In this document: positions 17,560-25,485 of the stretch, one piece after another
How the letters are laid out: each line of letters starts with the position of its first letter
Position numbering within the stretch: position 1 is the stretch's first letter
Source: CAWDMC01 sp963803295
GTDB lineage: Bacteria; Acidobacteriota; Terriglobia; UBA7540
Direction of reading: 5' to 3'
Length of the DNA stretch: 64,000 nucleotides
Assembly (NCBI GenBank): GCA_963803295.1
Contig: CAWDMC010000023.1
Coordinates: 558,001 to 622,000, forward strand
The notes under the pieces: generated by a model
The model's input: the letters and a program-made list of their open reading frames with translations, nothing else
Told to the model about the DNA's origin: nothing
Databases searched by the model: none
Translations under genes and position numbers: made by a program

Positions 17560-18789
17560 ATGTCTGACCTATTACCCCCACTTCGTCGCGTTCTCGACAT
17601 CATGCCCTCGCCGGACACCAGCCGGCCAGGACTGGTGATCCGCGATCCCATGCGTTATACGGAGGCAATGCTGTATGTACCGCGAGCGTGGATTCTGGGA
17701 CTGCAGTGTCTCGATGGGGAGCATACCGAACTTGATGTCCAGGAGATTCTCACCCGAGCCCGAGGGACGCTGGTGTACAGCGAGGAAATCCGCCATTTCA
17801 TCGGCATGCTGCGGGAACACGGGTTTCTCGAAAGCGAGGAGTTCCATCAGCTTCGGGAACAGAGGGAGAGAGCGTTCCGCGAGGGGAGCGAACGCCTGGC
17901 CGTCCACGCCGGCGCCGCCTACCCCAACAGTGTGGCCGAAGTTCGCAGTACGCTTGAGGAGTACTTTCGCGCCGTAGACGTCGCCGAAGGCCCGCCGCCC
18001 GGCGTGCTTGGGGTGGCTGCACCGCATGTCAGTCCGGAAGGCGGCCGGAACTGCTATGCTGCTACTTACCGCCGGCTGGCAGCGGCGCCCGCACTCGCCG
18101 AGCGTACGTTCGTCGTGCTGGGCACCTCCCACTGGGGAATGCCGGGAACGTTTGGCCTGACCCGCAAACCGTTTGTCACTCCTTTCGGAACCCTGCGGGT
18201 TGACACGGATTCAGTAGATTGGCTGGAGCGACATGGCGGCGAGGCTGTCAGCTCCGAAGACTACTGCCACGCAATCGAGCATTCCATCGAATTTCAGTGC
18301 CTTTTCTTGCAGCACGTATTCGGTCCCCAACTGACCATAGTCCCGATTCTCTGCGGTCCACTTCTTCCCTGCCGTGAGAATGGCGGCGTCCCGCGAGAGA
18401 GTCATGCCACGGAACACTTCCTCAGGGCCCTTGGCGATCTGGCGGCGAAGCTCCGGGATCAGTTGTTTTGGGTGCTGGGGATTGATTTGACTCACATCGG
18501 CCGCCGTTATGGCGATCCATTCACGGCGGTGGCTAATCGCGGCCAAATGCTGGATGTGGCGGAGCAAGATCGCCGGCGCTTGGACCTGGTCTGCGCCGGC
18601 GACAGCCAAGGCTTCCTGGAGTTGGTGGGAGAGCGCGGCGATGAGCTGAAGTGGTGCGGTTATTCCACACTCTACACGTTCATGAGAGCCGTCGGGCCGG
18701 TCCAGGGACGGTTATTGCGCTACGAACAGTGGAACATTGACCCACAATCAGTCGTGAGCTTCGCCAGTCTCGAATTCTACAGCGCCTGA
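17560..18789 (+). CDS. amrB: AmmeMemoRadiSam system protein B (MEMO1 family) with N-terminal extension
   Basis: A 409-residue protein. The C-terminal 270 residues are a MEMO-family domain, related to extradiol dioxygenases: GVAAPHVSPEGGRNCYAATY, VLGTSHWGMPGTFG, TPFGTL, and AIEHSIEFQCLFLQHVFG hold the conserved His positions. The first 140 residues are an extra domain with YVPRAWILGLQCLDG and VYSEEIRHFIGMLREHGFL, resembling a PqqD-like winged helix. Bacterial members usually sit with a radical SAM partner (protein 'radical SAM') and an AMMECR1 protein A, involved in an uncharacterised modification; neither partner is in this window. The start has GGCGGAAG a few bases upstream. Confidence 0.85.
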   Translation: MSDLLPPLRRVLDIMPSPDTSRPGLVIRDPMRYTEAMLYVPRAWILGLQCLDGEHTELDVQEILTRARGTLVYSEEIRHFIGMLREHGFLESEEFHQLREQRERAFREGSERLAVHAGAAYPNSVAEVRSTLEEYFRAVDVAEGPPPGVLGVAAPHVSPEGGRNCYAATYRRLAAAPALAERTFVVLGTSHWGMPGTFGLTRKPFVTPFGTLRVDTDSVDWLERHGGEAVSSEDYCHAIEHSIEFQCLFLQHVFGPQLTIVPILCGPLLPCRENGGVPRESHATEHFLRALGDLAAKLRDQLFWVLGIDLTHIGRRYGDPFTAVANRGQMLDVAEQDRRRLDLVCAGDSQGFLELVGERGDELKWCGYSTLYTFMRAVGPVQGRLLRYEQWNIDPQSVVSFASLEFYSA

Positions 18790-18833
18790 AAAGCGGCGGG
18801 TGATTAGCTAACCAGATCGCACTTTGAAGGGCT

Positions 18834-18914
18834 TTACGGGATTTCATGCATGTCATTGAGCTTTTCCAGCCGCTTCTTTTCACTCCACACCAGATCATAG
18901 AAGCGCCGGTTGCC
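18834..18914 (-). pseudogene. C-terminal fragment of a REP-associated tyrosine transposase
   Basis: The minus strand reads NRRFYDLVWSEKKRLEKL then NDMHE, matching the RAYT pattern ..RFYD..VWSE.KR.EKL.YMH.NPVKRGL. It breaks at the NPV position by a frame change. The N-terminal part of an apparently similar gene lies 440 bases upstream at 19357-19509. Confidence 0.55.
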
Positions 18915-19356
18915 AGACGCGATAGGGACCATGAAGATGGACAGTGGGCGGCAAGGTGAGGGGTCGGCCAGCATTCTCTCGTACCAAGGCAAATCGCGTT
19001 GGGCCCCAAGGTGGTAGCCACGGCACGTCGCTTGTGTCGCTTGTGCCCTAGGCTTGTCGATCTCCGGAGCCCGAAGAACCCCACAGCATCGAGACCATGC
19101 TGTGGCTACCTGCTGTTTGCGGCTTTGCATAAATGCGGGAGGGGGGCCCCTTACGACGTCCAGATGAACGCGTAGAAGTGTTCGGGCCTCAAAACGTAGC
19201 CGATGATCTTGAAGACTTACTGAGGATTACAAATCGCGGTGACGCCCTCGCTGTAGCGCCGGTGTCCCCACCGGCGTTTTCGGCGCTGAGAGCCTGCCCT
19301 GAGTGGGGCGAAGGGACAGCGCCCGTACAGAATTGGCGTCCTTATGATTTGTGTCC
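18915..19356. other. Repeat-rich, non-coding
   Basis: No gene is seen. It lies between two fragments of one transposase and contains CACAGCATGG..GATGCTGTGG-type inverted sequence near 19080-19105 and the REP-like hairpin at 19252-19287. Just right of it (19345-19370) TATGATTTGT is repeated twice in tandem. Confidence 0.45.
19252..19287. repeat. REP-like hairpin element, copy 2
   Basis: TGTAGCGCCGGTG-TCCC-CACCGGCG followed by TTTTCGGCGC; same stem as the copy at 12645-12697. Confidence 0.8.
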
Positions 19357-19509
19357 CTATGATTTGTAATGCAGAAGTAGCTTAATTCGCAATTCCCCGA
19401 GGGTGGCAAGGAAGTGCCGACTCCGAGTCAAAAGCCGGGCGCGTCGATAAATGCTGGAAGTAACGAAATGCAGGTGGTTCAACCTGTAATAATTGTGCTG
19501 CCGAGGCAT
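19357..19509 (-). pseudogene. N-terminal fragment of a REP-associated tyrosine transposase
   Basis: An ATG at 19509 opens a 50-codon frame MPRQHNYYRLNHLHFVTSS, IYRRARLL, FLATLGELR that matches the first 45 residues of RAYT (Y1_Tnp) proteins, then stops before the HUH histidine motif. With the C-terminal piece at 18834-18914 it looks like one gene whose middle has been replaced by repeat DNA. Confidence 0.6.
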
Positions 19510-20011
19510 GCAGAGACTGTCGCCCGCAGCCGCTTGGCGATCTCCGAGCTCGACACGCTCTCGCCCTTTCTCCGCGAGCTCAGCTCCCGGATTCGCTCCA
19601 GGCGGCTGCGCAGGGCGGCACTGATGGCAGCGATAAAGTCTCGGTCTGCTGCTCGGACTCGGCCATCGGAAAACCTCCGAAGCCATCCTAAGCTATGTAT
19701 GTCATACAATCAAGAGGTCATACATTCTTGGCGGGAAAGGTCTTAGAGGGCACGATCGGCAGGGAGATACTCAGGTTGCCAGGCGGCAACCTCGAATCCA
19801 CATCTCATTGATTTACCGATGGTTGCTATTCGGCTACCTTGGTTGCTGCACAGCACCCGCTGCGGGGTGACGTGTCACCCTACTGCCGGTGCCGAGGCAC
19901 CGCTATCCCTAGGCATCGGCACAAGGCAGATTCGGCGGAACCTGTAAAGGGAAATTGCAGACCGCGTTCTGAGCCAGCCCGCCGGTTTTGGCCGGGCCAG
20001 CAAAACGGTCC
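19510..20011. other. Non-coding, with two palindromes
   Basis: No supported gene. A minus-strand frame across 19479-19709 has charged helical composition but overlaps the transposase fragment and I do not call it. Palindromes at 19865-19902 are listed separately. Confidence 0.4.
19865..19902. repeat. Double palindrome (REP-like)
   Basis: GGGTGAC-GT-GTCACCC (19865-19880) followed by CGGTGCC-GA-GGCACCG (19887-19902). A second copy of the CGGTGCC/GGCACCG palindrome is near 20940-20956 beside the intact transposase. Confidence 0.7.
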
Positions 20012-20233
20012 TTACCGTGAGCGCAGCAAATGACTAACGAGAAGAATGGCCAAGCCGGACGCGCAGAGCCCGGAAAGAACCCTGAGAAAACGAATCGTTC
20101 GATCCGGCGCTGGGTGGCTATGAAAAAGTAAGAGGCTCAGAGAGCCTCGGGTGTCGAGAGCAATCCAGAGCACCAACACTAAAGCGAGCGCGAAAAACCC
20201 GAACTCAAGGGGACCTGTAATGGGATCGCGCAT
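20012..20233 (-). CDS. Small two-helix membrane protein
   Basis: A 73-residue frame with two hydrophobic segments (FGFFALALVLVLWIAL and LCASGLAILLVSHLL) separated by a polar loop. No family recognised. The upstream context is a REP element, so expression is uncertain. Confidence 0.4.
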   Translation of the reverse strand: MRDPITGPLEFGFFALALVLVLWIALDTRGSLSLLLFHSHPAPDRTIRFLRVLSGLCASGLAILLVSHLLRSR

Positions 20234-20258
20234 GGACTAGCCTCCGCCGCCGGAGTGA

Positions 20259-20297
20259 GCGTAGCGCAGAGTTTGTGCAGTTCAAACTCTGCGGCTT
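20259..20297. repeat. REP hairpin flanking the transposase, left copy
   Basis: GCGTAGC followed by GCAGAGTTT-N9-AAACTCTGC (20266-20292) and GGCTT. The inverted copy at 20891-20932 lies on the other side of the transposase gene. Confidence 0.85.
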
Positions 20298-20363
20298 CTT
20301 CCTCTGGTCGAACCGCACTTGCTTCATAGCAGAGCCCGAGGATCGGCCGGTAGTCTCACTCGG

Positions 20364-20870
20364 TCAATCGTCAGCCCGCAAGTGTGCAGTTGCTCTCCCG
20401 GGCTGGGTTCCAGCATATTCCTTCGCGCTAGACCATCTCCAAAACCCGGGCCTACCTACGTAACCGCGCCGCACCGGGTTCCAGTGAAGGTACTCGACAC
20501 TTTTGCCGTATTCTTCCACTGTTCTGAGGGCGCGATCATAGACTTGTCCTGAGCGGAGCGAACGGAATCGCGACTGAAAAAGCGGCCCCAGCGTTTCCCT
20601 GCCGACATTCATCCGCCGTGTCGCACTCACCTTAATCGCTTCCACGACGTCGGAAATGGTTAAGGGATGCCGCGGGTAGACAACGGCGTGCCAGTGGTCC
20701 GGTAAAAGTACCCAGGCCGTAAGGACAAATCCGTGCACCTTTCGCCGCTCGCCAACTACTCGGGACAGAATCCTGAATTCATCCTCGGCGAGAAAGCGGC
20801 GCCCGCGCAGAAGACAGCAGGTCACGAAGAAATAGTGATCGGAGAGGACAATCCTGCGCAGACGGGACAC
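20364..20870 (-). CDS. REP-associated tyrosine transposase (RAYT, IS200/IS605-like Y1 family)
   Basis: A single-strand-specific HUH transposase-like protein thought to mobilise REP hairpins. Motifs: an opening strand DHYFFVTCCL, the HUH-type LLPDHWHAVVYP, a catalytic Tyr region RTVEEYGKSVEYLHWNPVRRGY and WSSAKEY. Taken from the GTG at 20870 it is 168 residues, the normal size. The frame is open further upstream to 20954, but that extension runs through the REP hairpin and is not family-like. Flanked by inverted REP copies at 20259-20297 and 20891-20932, the arrangement typical of RAYT loci. Confidence 0.85.
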   Translation of the reverse strand: MSRLRRIVLSDHYFFVTCCLLRGRRFLAEDEFRILSRVVGERRKVHGFVLTAWVLLPDHWHAVVYPRHPLTISDVVEAIKVSATRRMNVGRETLGPLFQSRFRSLRSGQVYDRALRTVEEYGKSVEYLHWNPVRRGYVGRPGFWRWSSAKEYAGTQPGRATAHLRADD

Positions 20871-20890
20871 AAGGCGGATTATAACCCGCG

Positions 20891-20932
20891 AAAAGCCGCA
20901 GAGTTTCTGGGAAGCGAAACTCTGCGCTACGC
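20891..20932. repeat. REP hairpin flanking the transposase, right copy (inverted)
   Basis: AAAAGCC-GCAGAGTTT-N10-AAACTCTGC-GCTACGC; the reverse complement of the left copy including its flanks. The CGGTGCCGACGGCACCG palindrome follows at about 20940-20956. Confidence 0.85.
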
Positions 20933-21072
20933 TCGCTGCCGGTGCCGACGGCACCGCTCACCTTTCGCGACCGGAGCCAAGGCGGGTACAGAGTGAGAAG
21001 GCGGGAAAAGGGAAGATCGCAACCCTGCACTTTGCGCCGGCCGACCCGCAAGTCAGGCTGCCATCGCCGTAC

Positions 21073-21528
21073 CTACCCGCTGCGGGGACGCACTTGGTTG
21101 CCCTCGGGACGCGCGCAAAAGAGTCCTGGGAAAAGCTGGTCGCGAAGGCGGTAGAGCAAGAAGAAACAGGCTGGCGTGCCGATCAGTCCGGCCACGCAGG
21201 ATCCGCGCGCTGCTTCCGGCGAGAGCAAGCCAAGCACTGAAGCATAGTGCAGCAGGATAAAGGCGCCCCCCATTCCAAAAGCGCCGGCCGCAACAAAGAA
21301 GGGCCTGAAATTGCCACCTGCGTTGCGCCCGTGCTCAGCGAGGCGGGGAAGAATAGGAGCAGCCGCCAGGGAAAGCGCGGATAGGAAGAACCAGGGTGCG
21401 ACAATCGCTCGCCCAGGGATTCCCATGCCGCGGTGGAGGACGAGATAGCAGAGCGCAAAACTCGGAAGTCCCAGAATTGGCAGCCACCGTAGGAGCAGCC
21501 ATCGGGCGGCCCGTGCTAGGGAGTTCAT
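21073..21528 (-). CDS. Four-helix membrane protein, candidate immunity protein of RHS tip 3
   Basis: A 151-residue protein starting at the ATG at 21528 with GGAG upstream, only 16 bases after the stop of the RHS tip fragment at 21545-22354. It has four hydrophobic segments (LLLRWLPILGLPSFALCYLV, IVAPWFFLSALSLAAAPIL, FFVAAGAFGMGGAFILLHY, SCVAGLIGTPACFFLLY). No family was recognised. Immunity genes lie directly downstream of RHS toxin tips, and a membrane immunity protein would suit a membrane-acting toxin; the tip upstream is itself strongly hydrophobic. The role is an inference from position. Confidence 0.6.
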   Translation of the reverse strand: MNSLARAARWLLLRWLPILGLPSFALCYLVLHRGMGIPGRAIVAPWFFLSALSLAAAPILPRLAEHGRNAGGNFRPFFVAAGAFGMGGAFILLHYASVLGLLSPEAARGSCVAGLIGTPACFFLLYRLRDQLFPGLFCARPEGNQVRPRSG

Positions 21529-21544
21529 ATTTCTCCACTCCAGA

Positions 21545-22354
21545 TCATGGCTTCTTCGGAACAACCAGTCCTTTGATGCCTGGAATCGTCACCTGCCTGG
21601 TGTACTGGTACCCCCAGTGCCATAAGGCCCACCCTCCCCCAATCGCGGGAGCTCCTCCCATAACCCCAGCGGCGCAGCCAAGTGGGCCTCCTCCAACGCA
21701 TCCGACAACAATGGCGGCGCCTCCTGCTGCAATCACCACACCGCCTGTGACGAAGAATGCACCGCTTACCATTATGTTCACAAACGGCAGCTTGTTCGCG
21801 TCGATAACCTCGCTCAGCTGCCCCATCCACCGCTCAGCCTCGTCTGCACTGGGGGATTTGAAGCCCATCGCTGGCGTCGTGCCACATGTCCCAAACTCAC
21901 ACCCACTCGGACCGGGAATAGTGGGAAAGATGGAGGGAGGCGGTATGTTCAGGCCATACGGGATACCCAAGCTCTCGCCCCACGGACCTCCGCCCCCTCC
22001 AAGGCCGTTAATATTCAGAACCGAGCCACCACTGGTTCCATAAATCGGCTGACCATTGGACCATAACCCTGGGGGTGAAGCACAGGACGCATCGTTGGTA
22101 CTCGTGTAGGAGCACCGGTCGAACGGATTAGTGCTCGGCCCACGGCCCACTCCTCCGCCGCCGCCGCCTCCTCCACTGAAGTGGCAATCGAACCAATCAA
22201 ACTGCGCTGCGAAGGAACCGCATGCCTCGTCCGCGTCGCCGAGCCCCATGGGGTCGGTCGACGACGTAGGATTATTCATCACATAGGCGTAGCGGTTAAG
22301 GGACTGCGGATTGGTGATATCTCCCGCCAGCGGGTCGGGGGTCCTGAACGCCAA
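21545..22354 (-). pseudogene. Orphan RHS C-terminal tip 3 (end of RHS core + variable toxin-like region)
   Basis: A 269-codon frame that begins inside the end of an RHS core: TPDPLAGDITNPQSLNRYAY then DPMGL. After that come a Gly-rich stretch, GGPWGESLG, the motif GCEFGTC and a hydrophobic Gly/Ala-rich C-terminal region (about residues 195-250), ending GLVVPKKP. There is no RHS N-terminus or YD repeats and no good ribosome-binding site, so it is a silent tip unless recombined with the full RHS gene. The C-terminal domain is unknown; its hydrophobicity suggests action on membranes. Confidence 0.75.
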
Positions 22355-22385
22355 GGTCTGCGCCAGCCTGCCCAGTAAGTCGGCC

Positions 22386-22823
22386 TTATTCCGGGCTCGC
22401 GGCGCCCCGTTTTCTGAGGCGCCATTGAATGGTCGGCAGCAACAACACTGCTAGAAGAACACCAAAAACTGTACCGTCGTAGCCTGCCAACACAAGCGTC
22501 AGGGGAGGCACCAAACAAGCCTCGATCAAGAACCACGTGTCCCTCCAGCGGCTGAATTGGGTGTATCCACCTTGAAACGCCGTAGCTCCCGCCATCATAA
22601 ACAGCGGCCCCAGCAGAAAGATACCGGCAAGCATCCACAGAGCACCATTTCTGAGGCACAGTCGCCTACGAAGAAGAAGCCACATGGAAACCACGACACC
22701 TGGGGGAAGAAACGTAGCTAAAGCGAGATTGAGCTGATGGCGAGTCACAAGCTCCGTGACCGTGGTCGGGGCCCAGAAACAAAGCCCGCCGATAAAAACA
22801 TAGGCAATTCTCTTCCACATCAT
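22386..22823 (-). CDS. Four-helix membrane protein, candidate immunity protein of RHS tip 2
   Basis: A 145-residue protein from the ATG at 22823, 10 bases after the stop of RHS tip 2. Hydrophobic segments are at MWKRIAYVFIGGLCF, LNLALATFLPPGVVVSMWLL, GALWMLAGIFLLGPLFMMAG and VFGVLLAVLLLPTIQW. It is not similar by eye to the other two candidate immunity proteins. The frame is open further upstream but overlaps the toxin tip. Its place between tip 2 and tip 3 supports an immunity role; no family is recognised. Confidence 0.6.
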   Translation of the reverse strand: MMWKRIAYVFIGGLCFWAPTTVTELVTRHQLNLALATFLPPGVVVSMWLLLRRRLCLRNGALWMLAGIFLLGPLFMMAGATAFQGGYTQFSRWRDTWFLIEACLVPPLTLVLAGYDGTVFGVLLAVLLLPTIQWRLRKRGAASPE

Positions 22824-22833
22824 TACGGCACCA

Positions 22834-23595
22834 TTAGTTGTTAAGTACGCCCTCGGGAATGCAATAGGCATGCTCCACAAAACCCAACCGTCGGTCCAGC
22901 CCTTCAAGAGAACTGAGGTTTGCGTTCGGGAGCCATGCGAGGAGAGGAAGATAACCATAGCCAGGAATATAGCCTTGTTGTAGGCAACCCCGGATAGAGT
23001 TGCTCCTTGGATTGTTTCCTGCGTTGGCACACACCCAGCGCGGGAGGCTGCCAGCAGCATAGACGGAGCAACTTGACGGGTCCGTGGAAGGCCACCAACG
23101 AGGCTGGAATGGCCACGGCGGCCAATTGCCTGAAAGCTGCTTGGGATTTGCTTCTTGCGGTACTTGAGCTTGCGGCGCCTGGGCAGTCGCTAGTGTATAC
23201 ACTACGGCTGCGGGAGGCACGGAAATACCTACGAGTGCCCAGTCGACCCCGATCGGGGGACACCAGACCTGGCCACTCATAAGGATTTCACACCCGGGGC
23301 CCAGGGTAGGGATACCGGTCGGACCGCGAGTGTTCTGACTGTTCCCTGGCCACGGTTGATTACTGCCCGGCGAACCGCCTCCGCCATTCCCGCCCCCACC
23401 GCCACCACCGCCCCCGCCCCCTGGAGGAGCACCACAAGCAACCATGAAGTACTCGCATAGTGGCGTGGTAGGGCACTCGGCATGACTCGTGGCATATACG
23501 AAATCGCTGCAACTCGACGGGATCGCCGGGTCCAGCCCCAGAGGATCGGTGAACGTCGTAGGATTATTCAGCGCATAGGCGTAGCGGTTAAGGGA
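22834..23595 (-). pseudogene. Orphan RHS C-terminal tip 2, starting exactly after a stop codon
   Basis: Reading from 23595: SLNRYAYALNNPTTFTDP then LGLDP, the conserved end of an RHS core, then a variable region with a run of eleven Gly, GPGCEILMSGQVWCPP, one hydrophobic segment (WALVGISVPPAAVVYTLA) and a Cys-containing tail ending IPEGVLNN. It is in frame with, and immediately follows, the TAG stop of the TPR gene at 23596-23598. The first eight or so codons of the conserved tip (PDPLAGDI..) are missing. No start codon or ribosome-binding site is suitable, so it is probably silent. Confidence 0.7.
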
Positions 23596-24393
23596 CTATA
23601 ATTGGGATTTCTCAGTATCGGCGAGTTTCTCGTAGCTTTTCGCGTCGTCCTCAAAGCCGAGGTTGCGACTCGCCGCGGCGAGCCACAAAAAAAGATTTGC
23701 TTTCGGGATCTGGCCCTCTTCCGCTCTAGCCAGACACCATTCGAATTCCAGCAGTGCTTTAGGGTGAGCCCCTTCGCGCGAGTAGATAACGCCGAGGAAA
23801 AAGTGCGCCCAGACTACGTGAGCGCTGCTGGGGCCAGTCTTAAGGAGTCCGAGAAACGTCTCCTCAGCCCGATCCCTATAACCGAGCTCGAAATAGCACC
23901 GACCGAGGTTGCATAGCAGGTCATCCCGGTCCCCCGTGCTATCAACAAATACCAAAGACTCTTCGAGTACAGTACGTGCCTCACGGAAGCGGCCGACGCC
24001 CGCTAGGAGAAGCCCTCGCCTAATCTGTGTTTCTCGGTAAAGGTCTTCATTTTCGGGCGTATGAAGTATGCGGCGGTATTTGTCCAACAGACAGTCAAAT
24101 TTGCGGATAGCCTCATCGCATTTACCTTCAGACGACGAGATGCACGCCTCGCCAAAATCGGCCCTCGCCCATACATCCGGGTTCCGTGAGATCTGACGCG
24201 CCCTATCTGACTGTTCCCTGGCCTCCCTAAAACGACCGAGAATCGACAAACAGGTGCTCTGGTTCAGCACCAGACTCGCCCTCTCGTCGGGATCAGGAGT
24301 TGACTCGACCAGCTTCCGAAGCTCCCGCACCGCTTCCTCTGCCTTGCCTGAATCCCGCAGGGCCAGCGCATGTTCAAAACGTTCAATATCCAT
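23596..24393 (-). CDS. TPR-repeat protein, candidate immunity protein of RHS tip 1
   Basis: A 265-residue protein made of tetratricopeptide-like helix pairs (ALALRDSGKAEEAVRELRKL, LSILGRFREAREQSDRAR, LLLAGVGRFREARTVLEESL, RCYFELGYRDRAEETFLGLL). The ATG at 24393 gives a natural TPR start (MDIERFEHALALRD); a TTG at 24492 in frame overlaps the end of RHS tip 1. It lies directly downstream of tip 1 and ends against tip 2. TPR proteins occur among immunity proteins of polymorphic toxins, but TPR is a generic scaffold, so the role is inferred from position. Confidence 0.65.
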   Translation of the reverse strand: MDIERFEHALALRDSGKAEEAVRELRKLVESTPDPDERASLVLNQSTCLSILGRFREAREQSDRARQISRNPDVWARADFGEACISSSEGKCDEAIRKFDCLLDKYRRILHTPENEDLYRETQIRRGLLLAGVGRFREARTVLEESLVFVDSTGDRDDLLCNLGRCYFELGYRDRAEETFLGLLKTGPSSAHVVWAHFFLGVIYSREGAHPKALLEFEWCLARAEEGQIPKANLFLWLAAASRNLGFEDDAKSYEKLADTEKSQL

Positions 24394-24470
24394 CGGGATC
24401 ACGATTTCTGTGTTAGGTACGTCGTATGCAACGGGCTCGACGGCCTGACCCTGATTATTGCGAATCGGGG

Positions 24471-25325
24471 CTAAAACTTCTTCCCTCCACAACGGCCTGG
24501 AAAGGACTGCGGAACGGTACTACAGGGGTCGGACATCATGATGAAGAAGTACTCCTTTCCAGCAGTATCGAGAATGCCGCCCAACGCCGCCCCAAGAGCC
24601 CTCATGTAGCGCGCGAGCCACGTATCAACTTCCAGGGCGTCTGACGGAATCTGCCGCGGATCGGGCACGGGCAACGGCATTCGTGTTGGCGGAACCTTCG
24701 GGAAACCTCGTGTCGACTGCTTCAAGGCCTGAGCCAGTCCGTTAGCCCCAGGAGCACCTGGGCCAGGTATAACAGCCAAACCTCCCCAGCCCCAAACAGT
24801 GATGCCAATTTTGTAAATATCAGTATTGACGCCGATCAACCACGGGCCGGCATTCAACCCAGACACGAAAGAGTTGGGAGCCCCGCCGCTACAATTCCCA
24901 AATTCGCAACCTGGTGCGTAAACTGGATCCGGCATGGCGAAAGGACCATAGTCTCCGCTGAGCGGACCGCCTCCTCCGCCGAAGAGGCCGCTGAAATCCA
25001 CACCAGAAGGGCCGCCGATCCCTAAGGGGTTCAATAATGCGCTGGTAAACCCACATTGTGCGTCGTAGGGGTTGATGGTCGAACAGTAGACACCGGTGTC
25101 GCCGCCGACTCCGCTACCGCCCCGGTGCCCCCAGTTGAAGCACCCGGGTAAATCTCCTGGGTCGCCCCGCCAAGTCCAACACGCCTCCGCATCCAGCCCC
25201 GTAGGATCGGTGAACGTGGTCGGGCTATTGAGCGCATAGGCATAGCGGTTCAGGGACTGCGGATTGGTGATATCTCCGGCCAGCGGGTCGGGTGTCATCC
25301 AGCGGCCCATGATCGGGACCCGCAT
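24471..25325 (-). pseudogene. Orphan RHS C-terminal tip 1
   Basis: A 284-codon frame beginning GRWMTPDPLAGDITNPQ and SLNRYAYALNSPTTFTDP, TGL: the conserved RHS core end. The variable region follows with a Gly-rich linker, GGGGGPLSGDYG, the motif GCEFGNC, one hydrophobic segment (IGITVWGWGGLAVIPG) and a tail with YFFIMMSDPCSTV. There are no YD repeats upstream; the next sequence upstream is the 3' part of the IS-interrupted gene. It is probably a silent cassette. The toxin family is not recognised. Confidence 0.75.
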
Positions 25326-25357
25326 CCTGTGTCAGCCTTCAAATTACAAGCCTTCAG

Positions 25358-25485
25358 TTACAGCTCCGATCGAGGGCCCGGAGGTCCGGAGTGTCTGGAC
25401 GATCCAGGAGGGAACATGATGTAGCTCTGGCGATCATGTTCTGCGCGTTTCAGTTTCGGAAAGAACATGCCGCGCAAGTAACCTA
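25358..25485 (-). pseudogene. 3' part of the zinc-ribbon membrane gene split by IS630
   Basis: Continuation of the gene that starts at 26841. Joining base 26602/26603 (TA) to 25484/25485 and dropping the duplicated TA restores an open frame reading MVLGYLRGMFFPKLKRAEHD to a TAA at 25358-25360, total about 121 residues. Confidence 0.75.

Noticed and set aside
19479..19709. 76-codon minus-strand frame with a charged helical sequence
   Set aside because: It overlaps the start of a recognisable transposase fragment in another frame and has no family resemblance or clear ribosome-binding site.
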